From the NCBI GenBank assembly GCA_023398955.1, contig JAEWRL010000177.1, positions 62,001-126,000 of the forward strand: DNA of 64,000 bases, given 5' to 3'. Source of the stretch: Pseudomonadota bacterium. GTDB taxonomy: Bacteria > Myxococcota_A > Polyangia > Polyangiales > Polyangiaceae. The notes beneath the pieces are model-generated. The model did no database searches. It worked only from the letters and a program-made list of their open reading frames with translations, and was not told where the DNA came from. Both the position numbers and the translations under genes were made by a program. Below, in pieces: positions 50,875-59,035 of this stretch. Numbering within the stretch: position 1 is the stretch's first letter; each line of letters starts with the position of its first letter.

Positions 50875-51375
50875 ATGGTCAATCAGCACGAGCCGCCCCG
50901 AGGCGGGAACAACCCTCCTGGATACGGCGCAGGTGATGGGAATGCCGGTTGGGATCCTGCCGCTCACGGATCGGTGACGTCGGGCGGTGGTCCGCTCGCT
51001 CCACATGAACGTCAGAATGCCTTCCCGATGGAAGATGTGGAACCGGGCAAGGTGCTGGCGGTACTGGGCTATCTCATCTCGCCAATTTGGATTGTCCCGC
51101 TGATAACGCGCGACAACGCGTTTGCCTTGTTCCACGCCAAGCAGGCACTCGTACTGGCGGTCGTGGCAGTGGTACTCTCGGTCCCCATTGCCATCATCGC
51201 GGCCATTACGTGCGGGGTTGGTGCGGTACTATATTTGCCTCTCGTCTACCCGTGGCTGATGGGCCTCATGGCCGCAATCCAGGGGCATTACCGTCCTATG
51301 CCGTGGATTGGCCAATTTGCGGAGCGCTACTTAGGCGGATTGCAGCCGGATCAGCGGCAAGGGGTCAATCGCTGA
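50875..51375 (+). CDS. Tic20/DUF4870-like membrane protein
   Basis: A 166-residue protein. The first 50 residues are Gly/Pro-rich and disordered. The rest holds an initial amphipathic helix (GKVLAVLGYLISPIWIVPLI), the conserved RDNAFALFHAKQALVLAV segment and two membrane helices, then MAAIQGHYRPMPWIGQFAER. The FHAKQAL motif and closing segment fit DUF4870/Tic20-like proteins of unknown function. Confidence 0.75.
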   Translation: MVNQHEPPRGGNNPPGYGAGDGNAGWDPAAHGSVTSGGGPLAPHERQNAFPMEDVEPGKVLAVLGYLISPIWIVPLITRDNAFALFHAKQALVLAVVAVVLSVPIAIIAAITCGVGAVLYLPLVYPWLMGLMAAIQGHYRPMPWIGQFAERYLGGLQPDQRQGVNR

Positions 51376-51389
51376 GGCTCCAAGCCTCG

Positions 51390-51422
51390 CTCCCTCGGGT
51401 GGCGGCTCAGACGCCGAGGGAG
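51390..51422. terminator. Candidate hairpin between convergent genes
   Basis: ctccctcgg (51390-51398) pairs with ccgagggag (51414-51422), a 9-bp stem spanning the stop codon of pfkA and the space after the Tic20-like gene. No T-run follows on either strand, so it may only stabilise mRNA ends. Confidence 0.35.
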
Positions 51423-52537
51423 GTCTCGACCAACCGTGCGGTCTCGAGCAGAGGATGGTCGGCGGGGACCGTTCGCTTGATACCAGCCACGCGCTCGAGC
51501 GGCACTGCGATGCAGTCGGCTCCTTGCACACCCACCATGACATCGTACACCCCTGCTGCCAGCAGCGAGCTCGCCATCGTGCCGAGGCGTGTGCAGAGTA
51601 GCCGGTCGAAGGGAGTCGGTTCGCCGCCGCGCTGAACGTGACCGAGCGATGTCACTCGAGCTTCGACGTTCGTGACCCTCTGCAGCTGCCGCGCGATGCG
51701 ACTCGCCACCGGTTCCTGCACGAGATGGACTTCCTCACCGTCCTCCTCGTTGAGCATCACAGGTGCGGCGGCCTCCACCGTTTGGTCCTTCTTCTTCGCT
51801 TTCTTGTGGTTGGTACTCTTCACGGACCGAGCTCCTTCCGCGACGGCCACGATACTGAACCGCTTGCCGCGTTGCCTCCGCTCCATCAGGTGGCGCGACA
51901 CGACTTCCAGGTCGTATGGAATCTCCGGGATCAGGATGACGTCAGCGCCCCCGGCAATGCCTGCACCAAGGGCCAGCCAGCCCGCGTCATGGCCCATGAT
52001 CTCGCAGACGATGATTCGATGGTGGCTCGTCGCCGTCGTGTGTAGGCGATCGATGGCCTGCGTGGCGATGTACATCGCCGAGTCGTAGCCGAAGGATACG
52101 TCGGTCCCGGCGATGTCATTATCAATGGTCTTGGGGAGGGTTATTATTGGTATGTCGCTGGTTTGCCGTAGCCGCAGCGCGTTCTTCTGAGTGCCATTGC
52201 CGCCAAGGCACACCAGGCAGTCGATGCTCATGCGGTGCATATTCGCAACCGCTACCCCAGTCATATCCATGACCTTGCCGCCCATGTTCATCTTGTGAGG
52301 CTTGTCACGCGTCGTGCCAAGGAGCGTCCCTCCCTGCGTCAGCAGCCCGCTGGTAGTCATCGGGGAGAGGGGAATCGTGCGGTTCTCCACCAACCCGCGA
52401 AATCCGTCCTGGATGCCGATGACCTTCATCCCGTAGTGAAGGGCTGCCTTGGCCACGCCACGGATGCAGGCATTGAGACCGGGGCAGTCCCCCCCCGCCG
52501 TGAGAATGCCGATCGCCTTGGTCTTCGTCTCCGCCAT
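51407..52537 (-). CDS. pfkA: 6-phosphofructokinase, mixed ATP/PPi signature
   Basis: A 376-residue PFK. Fold landmarks: ILTAGGDCPGLNACIRG, GFRGLVENR, LLTQGGTLLGTTR, CLGGNGTQKNALRL, LPKTIDNDIAGTDVSFGYD, EIMGHDAGWLALGAG and RVTSLGHVQRGGEPTPFDR. Gly after the Asn in GGNGT corresponds to the ATP-type residue (E. coli G104), but the Lys in PKTIDND is the PPi-type residue (E. coli G124), and Asn replaces Asp103. A Lys-rich insertion of about 30 residues (SVKSTNHKKAKKKDQ to NEEDGEE) interrupts the fold near residue 245. Phosphoryl donor is therefore uncertain. Preceded by a small membrane ORF. Confidence 0.88.
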   Translation of the reverse strand: MAETKTKAIGILTAGGDCPGLNACIRGVAKAALHYGMKVIGIQDGFRGLVENRTIPLSPMTTSGLLTQGGTLLGTTRDKPHKMNMGGKVMDMTGVAVANMHRMSIDCLVCLGGNGTQKNALRLRQTSDIPIITLPKTIDNDIAGTDVSFGYDSAMYIATQAIDRLHTTATSHHRIIVCEIMGHDAGWLALGAGIAGGADVILIPEIPYDLEVVSRHLMERRQRGKRFSIVAVAEGARSVKSTNHKKAKKKDQTVEAAAPVMLNEEDGEEVHLVQEPVASRIARQLQRVTNVEARVTSLGHVQRGGEPTPFDRLLCTRLGTMASSLLAAGVYDVMVGVQGADCIAVPLERVAGIKRTVPADHPLLETARLVETSLGV

Positions 52538-52542
52538 GACAC

Positions 52543-52818
52543 CTAGCTAACTCCAAATTGGGTTGTGAGTCCATTGGCTGACGATGAACCCTCATCGTCC
52601 GGGGGAGGCTGAGCGTCTCGTTCGCGCCGCGGTGGTCGCAAGTACTGTGGCAGCTCCGGATGGCGCTGGGTGGTCGTGCCGAGGCTGCACAGTACGTCCG
52701 CCTTGGTGAAGGGCTCACTCGCTCGCGCCCGTCCTGCCCCGCGCCGACCCGCGCTGAGAGCACGTCGCGCTTGTACGTAGGTGAGTGCCGCGACCGCGGC
52801 GAGCACCACACCGACCAA
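52543..52818 (-). CDS. Possible small membrane protein upstream of pfkA
   Basis: A 91-codon frame with TTG start, ending 5 nt before the pfkA ATG. The first 15 residues form a hydrophobic helix (VGVVLAAVAALTYVQARRAL), then a basic stretch, SEPFTKADVLCSLGTTTQRH, and a Pro-rich acidic tail. The close spacing to pfkA supports a real gene, but the start codon is weak and no family is recognised. Confidence 0.4.
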   Translation of the reverse strand: MVGVVLAAVAALTYVQARRALSAGRRGAGRARASEPFTKADVLCSLGTTTQRHPELPQYLRPPRRERDAQPPPDDEGSSSANGLTTQFGVS

Positions 52819-53190
52819 TCGGAGTACGAAGAGTCAGGGAGAGAAGTCCTGCCGAGGTGTGCTAACGTCTTGCCCCGGCTGACTAGCCGCGAGCCGTCTT
52901 TTTGGGCCACTGGAAGGGCCCGGCCCCGCCTCCGGTCCAAATGACGTATTCCCGGTGAACGGGTGCAGAGCATGCGGGTACTAGGCAGCGTTTTCCGCCC
53001 CAGCTCATCGACAGAGGCCCAGGCCGTCCCGCGCCCGACGTCGAATGTGCTATGTCGCTCCAGGTTTCGGGACCAGAAACGCAGAGACTAGCTTGAACAG
53101 CGAGGGCCCGCGCCGCCAGGTGGCAAGCAGGGTCGCAGGGCCAGCGCAGGATGCTACTGGCGCCGAGGGGCGCCCAAAGAGAGTGTTCCC
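52819..53190. other. Intergenic region before the exbB operon
   Basis: 372 bp between divergent transcription units. I see no gene, terminator or recognisable regulatory repeat; Fur-box-like AT-rich dyads, which often control TonB systems, were looked for and not found. Confidence 0.45.
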
Positions 53191-53850
53191 ATGTCCAATC
53201 AGTATAGTTCGATCGTCAAGACCCTTCTGGGTTTGCCCATTTTCCATTCGGAGTGGGTGCTCTACTTGCTCCTCGGGTTGTCCCTCCTCTCCATCGCCGT
53301 CATGGTGGAGCGCTGGTTCTTCTATCATCGGCGCACCATCGACATCGATACCGTGCAGCACGAGTTCTCGAAGGCACTGGACGACGGCGACTTCGAGCGA
53401 GCCGCCAAGACCCTTTCCAAGTACGATGTCTTGGAGACCCGCGTGGTGCTAGAGGGGCTCAAGGCCTACGAAAAGGGGCCTGAATCCGTCGAAGACCTCA
53501 TCGCCGGTCGTCTCGGTCGTGAGCGGGCCGTCTATGAGCGGCGACTTGGCTTCCTGGCCACATTGGCCAGCAACGCGCCCTACATCGGCCTCTTCGGGAC
53601 GGTGCTTGGGATCGTGCGAAGCTTCCGTGACCTCGCCGACAACATGGCGGAGGCCAGCTCTGCCGTCATGGCGGGCATCGCCGAGGCTTTGATCGCTACC
53701 GCTGTCGGTCTCGTCGTCGCAATCCCGGCAGTCATTGCCTACAACGTGTTCAAGGCACGAGTGACGACGGCGGTCACCGACTGTCAAGCGCTGGCGCGTG
53801 TGCTCCTCGCGCAGCTGAAGGCCGACAACCTGGGTACGCAGGAAGGCTGA
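53191..53850 (+). CDS. exbB: ExbB/TolQ proton-channel protein
   Basis: A 219-residue inner-membrane protein of the MotA/TolQ/ExbB family that powers TonB with the proton gradient. Helix 1 at about 20-42 (WVLYLLLGLSLLSIAVMVER), a cytoplasmic helical loop, then helices 2 and 3 (APYIGLFGTVLGIVRSFRDL and GIAEALIATAVGLVVAIPAV) with the conserved Thr and Gly residues. It heads a five- or six-gene operon with exbD, tonB and a receptor, so ExbB rather than TolQ is favoured. Confidence 0.92.
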   Translation: MSNQYSSIVKTLLGLPIFHSEWVLYLLLGLSLLSIAVMVERWFFYHRRTIDIDTVQHEFSKALDDGDFERAAKTLSKYDVLETRVVLEGLKAYEKGPESVEDLIAGRLGRERAVYERRLGFLATLASNAPYIGLFGTVLGIVRSFRDLADNMAEASSAVMAGIAEALIATAVGLVVAIPAVIAYNVFKARVTTAVTDCQALARVLLAQLKADNLGTQEG

Positions 53851-53855
53851 TTGCC

Positions 53856-54302
53856 GTGGCGAAGCTCGAGGATCCCGCGAAGAACGACGAAGGCTTGCTT
53901 GCCTCGATCAACATCGTCCCATTTGTAGACATCGTGCTCGTATTGCTGGTCATCTTCATGCTCACGTCTGCGGCCATCGTGAAGGCGAGCTTGAAGGTGG
54001 AGCTTCCTCGTGCTGCCAGCGGTGGCGCCAAGGTTCAAAGCACGATCAACTTGGTGCTCACTAAGCAAAACGAGCTCTTCGTGAATGGAAATAGGGTTTC
54101 CAACATGCAAGACGCGGCTGCCATCGTGAAGCAAGAGGTCGCAAAAGATCCGAAGACGCAGGCCGTGATTGCTGGCGACAAGGGCGTCGTCTATGGCAAG
54201 GTCATCGATCTCGTCGACATGGTCAAACAGAACGGTGTGACTGCTTTCGCCCTGGACATCGAGCGCAAGGCCAGCACCCTCGGAACGGGTGACCCCCCAT
54301 GA
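53856..54302 (+). CDS. exbD: ExbD/TolR family protein
   Basis: A 148-residue protein with GTG start 5 bp after exbB. One membrane helix at about 20-40 contains the proton-carrying Asp (INIVPFVDIVLVLLVIFMLT). The periplasmic domain is typical: SASLKVELPRAAS-like segment, ELFVNGNRVSN and AVIAGDKGVVYGKVIDLVDM. The stop overlaps the tonB start (ATGA). Confidence 0.92.
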   Translation: MAKLEDPAKNDEGLLASINIVPFVDIVLVLLVIFMLTSAAIVKASLKVELPRAASGGAKVQSTINLVLTKQNELFVNGNRVSNMQDAAAIVKQEVAKDPKTQAVIAGDKGVVYGKVIDLVDMVKQNGVTAFALDIERKASTLGTGDPP

Positions 54303-55288
54303 ACCCTTCTGCGCAAGCGAGCAGCGCCGAAGCGGCGCGGCGCGCGCGCAGCGTCTCGGGCTACGTCGCCCGCCGTGGCTCGTTGGCGGGCCGCAGGAGG
54401 CGCTCCCGCGGTGCCGCGCGAAGTCGCGTCAAGGCATATACGAAGCGGCCCCTCACTCCTGAACAGCGCCTGCGGGAGACTCCGCGACGGCGCTCCTTGG
54501 GTGGGCGCGTCGCCGCGGCGGTGGCTGCCGTCCTCGGTTCGGCGGCGGCGCATCTGGCCATCCTGGCCATTGGGGTCGTCACGGCAGCCCTCGCGGTCGA
54601 CACAGGAGCGTCCGAGGTGGATCGGGTCACGATTCAGGTGCGCGAGCATCAGAAGCCCGAGCCCAAACCCGAGCCCAAACCCCAGGAAGCCGAGCCGATC
54701 GAGGCGGTTCCAGTGCAAAGGGCTGCGCCGCAAAAGGTCGAGCCGGAGCCCTCCAAGGAGCAGCCCGATGAGCCCCCGAAGTCCGCGCCGCTGCGTGTCG
54801 TGGGCATCAGTCTCGAGTCGACGGTGGAAGGGTCAGGGGGGCCTGCTTTCGCGGTCGGTAGTACTCGGATGGGCGAGACCGCAGAACGGGCAGCAAACCC
54901 GAACGACAAAGAGGAGCCTCGCGCAGAGTCTGCCGTCAGCCCCGACGCACAGCCCACGCGCCCCGCGGCGCAAAGCAACCGCGTCGCATCCCGCATCCCA
55001 ACGGCCAAGGTCGAGATGAGGATGCCCAAGCGCAAACGCTCCCTGGAGCCTCCCTACCCGGCCACCCTCAAGAGCCAGGGCGTCGAAGCGGACGTTACGG
55101 TGATGGTGACGATCGACGAAGCGGGCAGGGTGACGAGCGTCAAGCTCATCGCGCCCTCCCCGTATCCCGAGTTCAACGAGGCGGCCCGAGCGACGGCCCT
55201 CGCGCAAGAGTATGAGCCAGCTTTGCGGGACGGGACTCCAGTGCCGTACACGCTCACCTATCGGTATCGGTTCCGAGTCAAGGACTGA
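54299..55288 (+). CDS. tonB: TonB energy transducer
   Basis: A 329-residue protein. It starts with an unusually long, Arg-rich cytoplasmic tail of about 68 residues (RRRRSRGAARSR) before the membrane helix at about 70-100. A Pro-Lys-Glu periplasmic linker follows (KPEPKPEPKPQEAEP), then a disordered region and the C-terminal TonB domain (about 245-329): LEPPYPATLKSQGVEADVTV, then TIDEAGRVTSVKLI and FNEAARATALAQEYEPALRD with the final strand TLTYRYRFRVKD. It overlaps exbD by 4 nt and precedes the receptor genes. Confidence 0.92.
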   Translation: MNPSAQASSAEAARRARSVSGYVARRGSLAGRRRRSRGAARSRVKAYTKRPLTPEQRLRETPRRRSLGGRVAAAVAAVLGSAAAHLAILAIGVVTAALAVDTGASEVDRVTIQVREHQKPEPKPEPKPQEAEPIEAVPVQRAAPQKVEPEPSKEQPDEPPKSAPLRVVGISLESTVEGSGGPAFAVGSTRMGETAERAANPNDKEEPRAESAVSPDAQPTRPAAQSNRVASRIPTAKVEMRMPKRKRSLEPPYPATLKSQGVEADVTVMVTIDEAGRVTSVKLIAPSPYPEFNEAARATALAQEYEPALRDGTPVPYTLTYRYRFRVKD

Positions 55289-55367
55289 CACTTCGTGGGG
55301 CCGCAGAGGGTGCTTTCGCTCTCGACCCGGCTCTGGTATGAACCGCCCCCTATTGTATCGAGGAGTG

Positions 55368-56306
55368 ATGAAACGTATCGACCTTCGTTGGGCAGCGACG
55401 CTGGCGCTGAGCACGGCGCTCGGCGGCTGTGGGGGAGAGGAATTCGATCCCTTTGGCCGTCTGACGTCGTTGCGCGTCCTCGCCATCCAGAGCGAGCCCG
55501 TATCGCCGGGGCCCGGAGAGACAACCACTCTGATGCCATCGCTCTACATACCGGGTTCGCACAGCGAGCCTACCTTCAGCTGGAGTTGGTGTCCGGTGCC
55601 TGGCAGCAGTTACGATGGATATCCCTGTGAGTTCGACGAGGAGAGCCTCGGTGCACTTACTGGCATGATGGACATCCCTCCGCTCGACCTAGGGGAAGGT
55701 GAGACGGCAACACTCCGGAACCCGATGGCCTCGGATCTGCTCCCGGAGCTCTGCGCAACATCCTCGGGTGGCCCGGAGGCATTCTCGTGCGATGAGGACT
55801 GGCCTGTGCAGGTGAAGCTGACGGTCGCGACAGACGAGGACGAGGTCGTAGCCGTCCGTACGCTCTACCTCCCCTTCGAGCCGCCCCAAGAGGTGAATAC
55901 CAATCCGACGTTGGAAGGTCTGGAGGTGAGGCTGAATGGGGAATGGGTCGACGTCACGGAGGAGTTCGATACGCCATTGCCTCGTGATGAGGCCACGAAG
56001 CTTCGGGCAAAGGTGTCGGAGGATCAGGCGCAACGCTATGAAACCAGGAGCGCGGACGGAGGGAGTGCCCGGGAGCGAGAACGGCTCACCATCAGTTGGT
56101 TCGTCGAGACCGGGACGACCAAGTTCGAGCGCACGGGATTCATCGATGGCACGACGACGATCGCGACCTTGGCGAATAACGAGTGGGTCCCTGAGCGCCA
56201 CGAAGACTACCCCGAGGACACGGCCGAGATCCTCCTCGTGATTCGCGACAACCGCGAGGGCGTGAGCTGGCAGCGCTTCTCTGTGCGCCTGGCGGAGGAA
56301 CCATGA
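55368..56306 (+). CDS. Lipoprotein of the TonB operon
   Basis: A 312-residue lipoprotein; ATG 55368 follows AGGAG and gives the lipobox STALGGC. The frame extends upstream to 55212 inside tonB without signal features. The mature part looks like Ig-like beta-sandwiches: RLTSLRVLAIQSEPVSPGPG, TFSWSWCPVPGSSYDGYPCE with paired Cys, and ADGGSARERERLTISWFVET. It overlaps the receptor start by 4 nt, so it is probably an accessory protein of the same import system, e.g. a substrate-capturing surface lipoprotein. Confidence 0.82.
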   Translation: MKRIDLRWAATLALSTALGGCGGEEFDPFGRLTSLRVLAIQSEPVSPGPGETTTLMPSLYIPGSHSEPTFSWSWCPVPGSSYDGYPCEFDEESLGALTGMMDIPPLDLGEGETATLRNPMASDLLPELCATSSGGPEAFSCDEDWPVQVKLTVATDEDEVVAVRTLYLPFEPPQEVNTNPTLEGLEVRLNGEWVDVTEEFDTPLPRDEATKLRAKVSEDQAQRYETRSADGGSARERERLTISWFVETGTTKFERTGFIDGTTTIATLANNEWVPERHEDYPEDTAEILLVIRDNREGVSWQRFSVRLAEEP

Positions 56307-59035
56307 ACCGGACTTGGCACCTACTCCTTGGGATCGCCTCCGCTGCTTCCTGGGCAACCCACGTCAGCGCTCAAACCACGGAAGGGCTGCGTGGCCCCGA
56401 GGAGAAGCCACAGGAGATTCAGGCGGCGCAACTCAGCAAGCTGCCCAAGCAGGTGAAGTTCGTGAAAGCCGAGTACCCGAACGCGGCTGCCGAACGTGAT
56501 ATCGAGGCGGAAGTCGTGCTGCTCCTCGATATCAATGCGGAGGGGCTCGTGGATAACGTCGGCATCGTGCAATCAGCGGAGCCTGCCGGGTTGGGGTTCG
56601 ACGAGGCCGCCATGGCCGCGGCGCTTGAGTTCGAGTTCGAGCCTGCAGAGCTCGCCGGTAAACCGGTTGCCGTGCAGATCACGTACAGGTACAAGTTCAC
56701 GCTGGAGCCCAAGGTGGAGCCGAAGCGCGATACCGAGCCCGCACCGGCGCCAGTGTCGGCGGCCGCTCAGGTGCCCGAGTCGGAGGTTACCGCGACGGAG
56801 GCACCCGCGCCCGGCGTCATCAACCTGAAGGGGGTCTTGCTGGAGCGAGGTACGCGAGTCCCGATGCCTGGCGTCATCGTGACGGTGTTCCGCGGGGAGG
56901 GGGACGACGCAGTGGGTTTCGAGGCGACCGCGGACGAGGAAGGCGAGTTCCAGTTCGTCGATCTTCCTCCCGGTGCCTGGAAGATCCTGATCGAGGCTCC
57001 CGGGTACTATCCCTACCGAACTACGGAGGATATCGCCAAGGGTGAGGCTTTGGATGCAACGTACTACGTGGAGCGAGGTACCTACAATCCGTTCGACGTG
57101 ACCGTCACCGCAGAGCGGCCGAAGAAGGAGGTGAGCCGCACCGTCATTACTGCCGAGCAGGCCGAGAAGGTGCCCGGAGGCATTGGGGACCCCCTGAGTG
57201 TCATCCAGAATTTCGCCGGCGTGGCGCGGACCGAGAACCCGGGCGTCCTAGTGGTTCGCGGTTCGGATCCGACGGATTCGAGCACTCTCATCGAGGGCAC
57301 CTTCGTGCCCATCCTGTATCACTTTGGTGGCCTGCGTACGGTCGTTCCGGCGGGGATGCTGGACAGCATCGAGTTCTATCCAGGGAACTTCTCGTCGGAG
57401 TACGGGCGAGCGACGGGTGGTGTCGTAGACGTCAAGCTGAAGAAGCTCGAGCCGAAGAAAATTGGCGGCTACGTCGACGTTAGCATCCTCGATACGAGTG
57501 TTTATCTCGAGGCTCCGATCGGGGACAAGGCTGCAGTCGCCGTAGCGGGCAGGCGGAGCTACATCGACTTCATCATCAACGCCGCCGTGCCGGATGATGC
57601 GCCCGTCGATTTGCTGACGGCGCCGCGCTACTACGACTATCAAATACTGGGCCGCTATCGTCCAGAGCCGGCGCACGACATCCGCGCCATCTTCTTTGGT
57701 TCGGATGATCGCTTCGAGCTGCTCTTCGAGAATCCTGCCGACATCGATCCCGCGCTGACGGACAACGACTTCTCCTTCTCGACGAGCTTCTACCGCGGCA
57801 TTATCAGTCACCAGTACGTCCCCAACGAGCGCTTCAACAACACCCTGAAGCTCTCCCAGGGCAAGGACTGGGTGAACGCAGAGTTCGCTCAGTTCACGGT
57901 AGACATGGACTTCCTCACGACCGATGTGCGCGAGAAGGCCCATTACGAGTTCGACGAGCACTTCGCCATGAACGGCGGCTTCGACGTGAACTTCACCAAG
58001 GCAGACGTCTTCCTGGAGATCCCTCGCCTCTCGTCGGAAGGACAGGAGGGAGGACAGGGCGAAGGAGAAGGGGGGCTGGAAGATCCGGTCTCGGATGACC
58101 TCGAAGGAGGAACGGCTTGGTATCCCGGTTTCTTTGCCGAACTGGAGTTGACCCCGGGAGCCGGGTTCCTCCTCATTCCGGGGATGCGAGTCGACTACTT
58201 CGGGCTGTCGGAGGCCTGGAGCGTTCAGCCGCGACTCACAGGGCGTTGGGAGTTTGCGGAGGATACGGTGCTCAAGGGCGGCTTGGGGCTCTATACGATT
58301 GAGCCCCAGTACCTCGAGCTGAACGAAGGCTTCGGTAATCCCGATCTCGAGCCCGAGCGGGCGATTCACTACTCGGTAGGGGTCGAGCACAAACCACTGC
58401 CCCAGACGACCCTGGATGGAACGTTCTTCTACAAGCGCCTGACGAACCAAGTGAGTCCAACCGATCGCGTCGTGATCGAAGACGGTGGGAGGGAGCGCCC
58501 CCTCTTCTACGACAACAACGGAAGCGGTCACGTGCGGGGACTGGAGCTGGTGGTCCGTCAAGACCTCTATTCCGGACTTTCGGGCTGGATTGCCTACACC
58601 TTGTCCGAGGCGACAAGACTCGATTCGGGGGAGACGGAGGAGAGGTTGTTCGATTGGGATCAGACTCACATCCTCAACGTAGTCGCGGGCTACGTACTGC
58701 CTCGGAATTGGATGGTGAGCACGCGCTTCCGGCTAACGACAGGGACGCCACGAACCCCTGTGATCAGCGCGGTTTATGACGCCAGCGACGACGAATACGA
58801 GCCAACGTACGGTCGGGTGAACTCGGCCCGGAACGGCACTTTCCACCAGCTCGATGTTCGTGTCGATAAGCGATGGATCTACGATGCGTGGACCCTGACG
58901 GCGTATCTAGATATTCAGAACGTCTACAATCGTGAGAACCCCAACGGGATCGAGTACAACTACAACTTCCGTGAGTCGCAACCGCAGCAGGGGCTACCGC
59001 TCCTTCCCATCATCGGCCTGCGAGGAGAGTTCTAG
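56303..59035 (+). CDS. TonB-dependent receptor with N-terminal TonB-CTD-like domain
   Basis: A 910-residue outer-membrane receptor; GGAGG precedes the ATG. Signal peptide to about residue 23. Residues about 45-135 resemble a TonB C-terminal domain: VKFVKAEYPNAAAERDIEAE, VLLLDINAEGLVDNV, LEFEFEPAELAGKPVAVQIT and YRYKF. Next is a carboxypeptidase-regulatory-like sandwich (about 172-262, ADEEGEFQFVDLPPGAWKIL). A TonB-box-like FDVTVTAERP precedes the plug (VPGGIGDPLSVIQNFAGVAR, VRGSDPTDSSTLIEG, YGRATGGVVDVKLKK). The 22-strand barrel follows, ending NRENPNGIEYNYNFRE and LPIIGLRGEF. The substrate is unknown. The extra TonB-like domain is the odd feature. Confidence 0.9.
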   Translation: MNRTWHLLLGIASAASWATHVSAQTTEGLRGPEEKPQEIQAAQLSKLPKQVKFVKAEYPNAAAERDIEAEVVLLLDINAEGLVDNVGIVQSAEPAGLGFDEAAMAAALEFEFEPAELAGKPVAVQITYRYKFTLEPKVEPKRDTEPAPAPVSAAAQVPESEVTATEAPAPGVINLKGVLLERGTRVPMPGVIVTVFRGEGDDAVGFEATADEEGEFQFVDLPPGAWKILIEAPGYYPYRTTEDIAKGEALDATYYVERGTYNPFDVTVTAERPKKEVSRTVITAEQAEKVPGGIGDPLSVIQNFAGVARTENPGVLVVRGSDPTDSSTLIEGTFVPILYHFGGLRTVVPAGMLDSIEFYPGNFSSEYGRATGGVVDVKLKKLEPKKIGGYVDVSILDTSVYLEAPIGDKAAVAVAGRRSYIDFIINAAVPDDAPVDLLTAPRYYDYQILGRYRPEPAHDIRAIFFGSDDRFELLFENPADIDPALTDNDFSFSTSFYRGIISHQYVPNERFNNTLKLSQGKDWVNAEFAQFTVDMDFLTTDVREKAHYEFDEHFAMNGGFDVNFTKADVFLEIPRLSSEGQEGGQGEGEGGLEDPVSDDLEGGTAWYPGFFAELELTPGAGFLLIPGMRVDYFGLSEAWSVQPRLTGRWEFAEDTVLKGGLGLYTIEPQYLELNEGFGNPDLEPERAIHYSVGVEHKPLPQTTLDGTFFYKRLTNQVSPTDRVVIEDGGRERPLFYDNNGSGHVRGLELVVRQDLYSGLSGWIAYTLSEATRLDSGETEERLFDWDQTHILNVVAGYVLPRNWMVSTRFRLTTGTPRTPVISAVYDASDDEYEPTYGRVNSARNGTFHQLDVRVDKRWIYDAWTLTAYLDIQNVYNRENPNGIEYNYNFRESQPQQGLPLLPIIGLRGEF

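Noticed and set aside
57248..58669. 473-codon minus-strand frame opposite the TonB-dependent receptor
   Set aside because: Antisense shadow of the receptor barrel; no domain or start signals.
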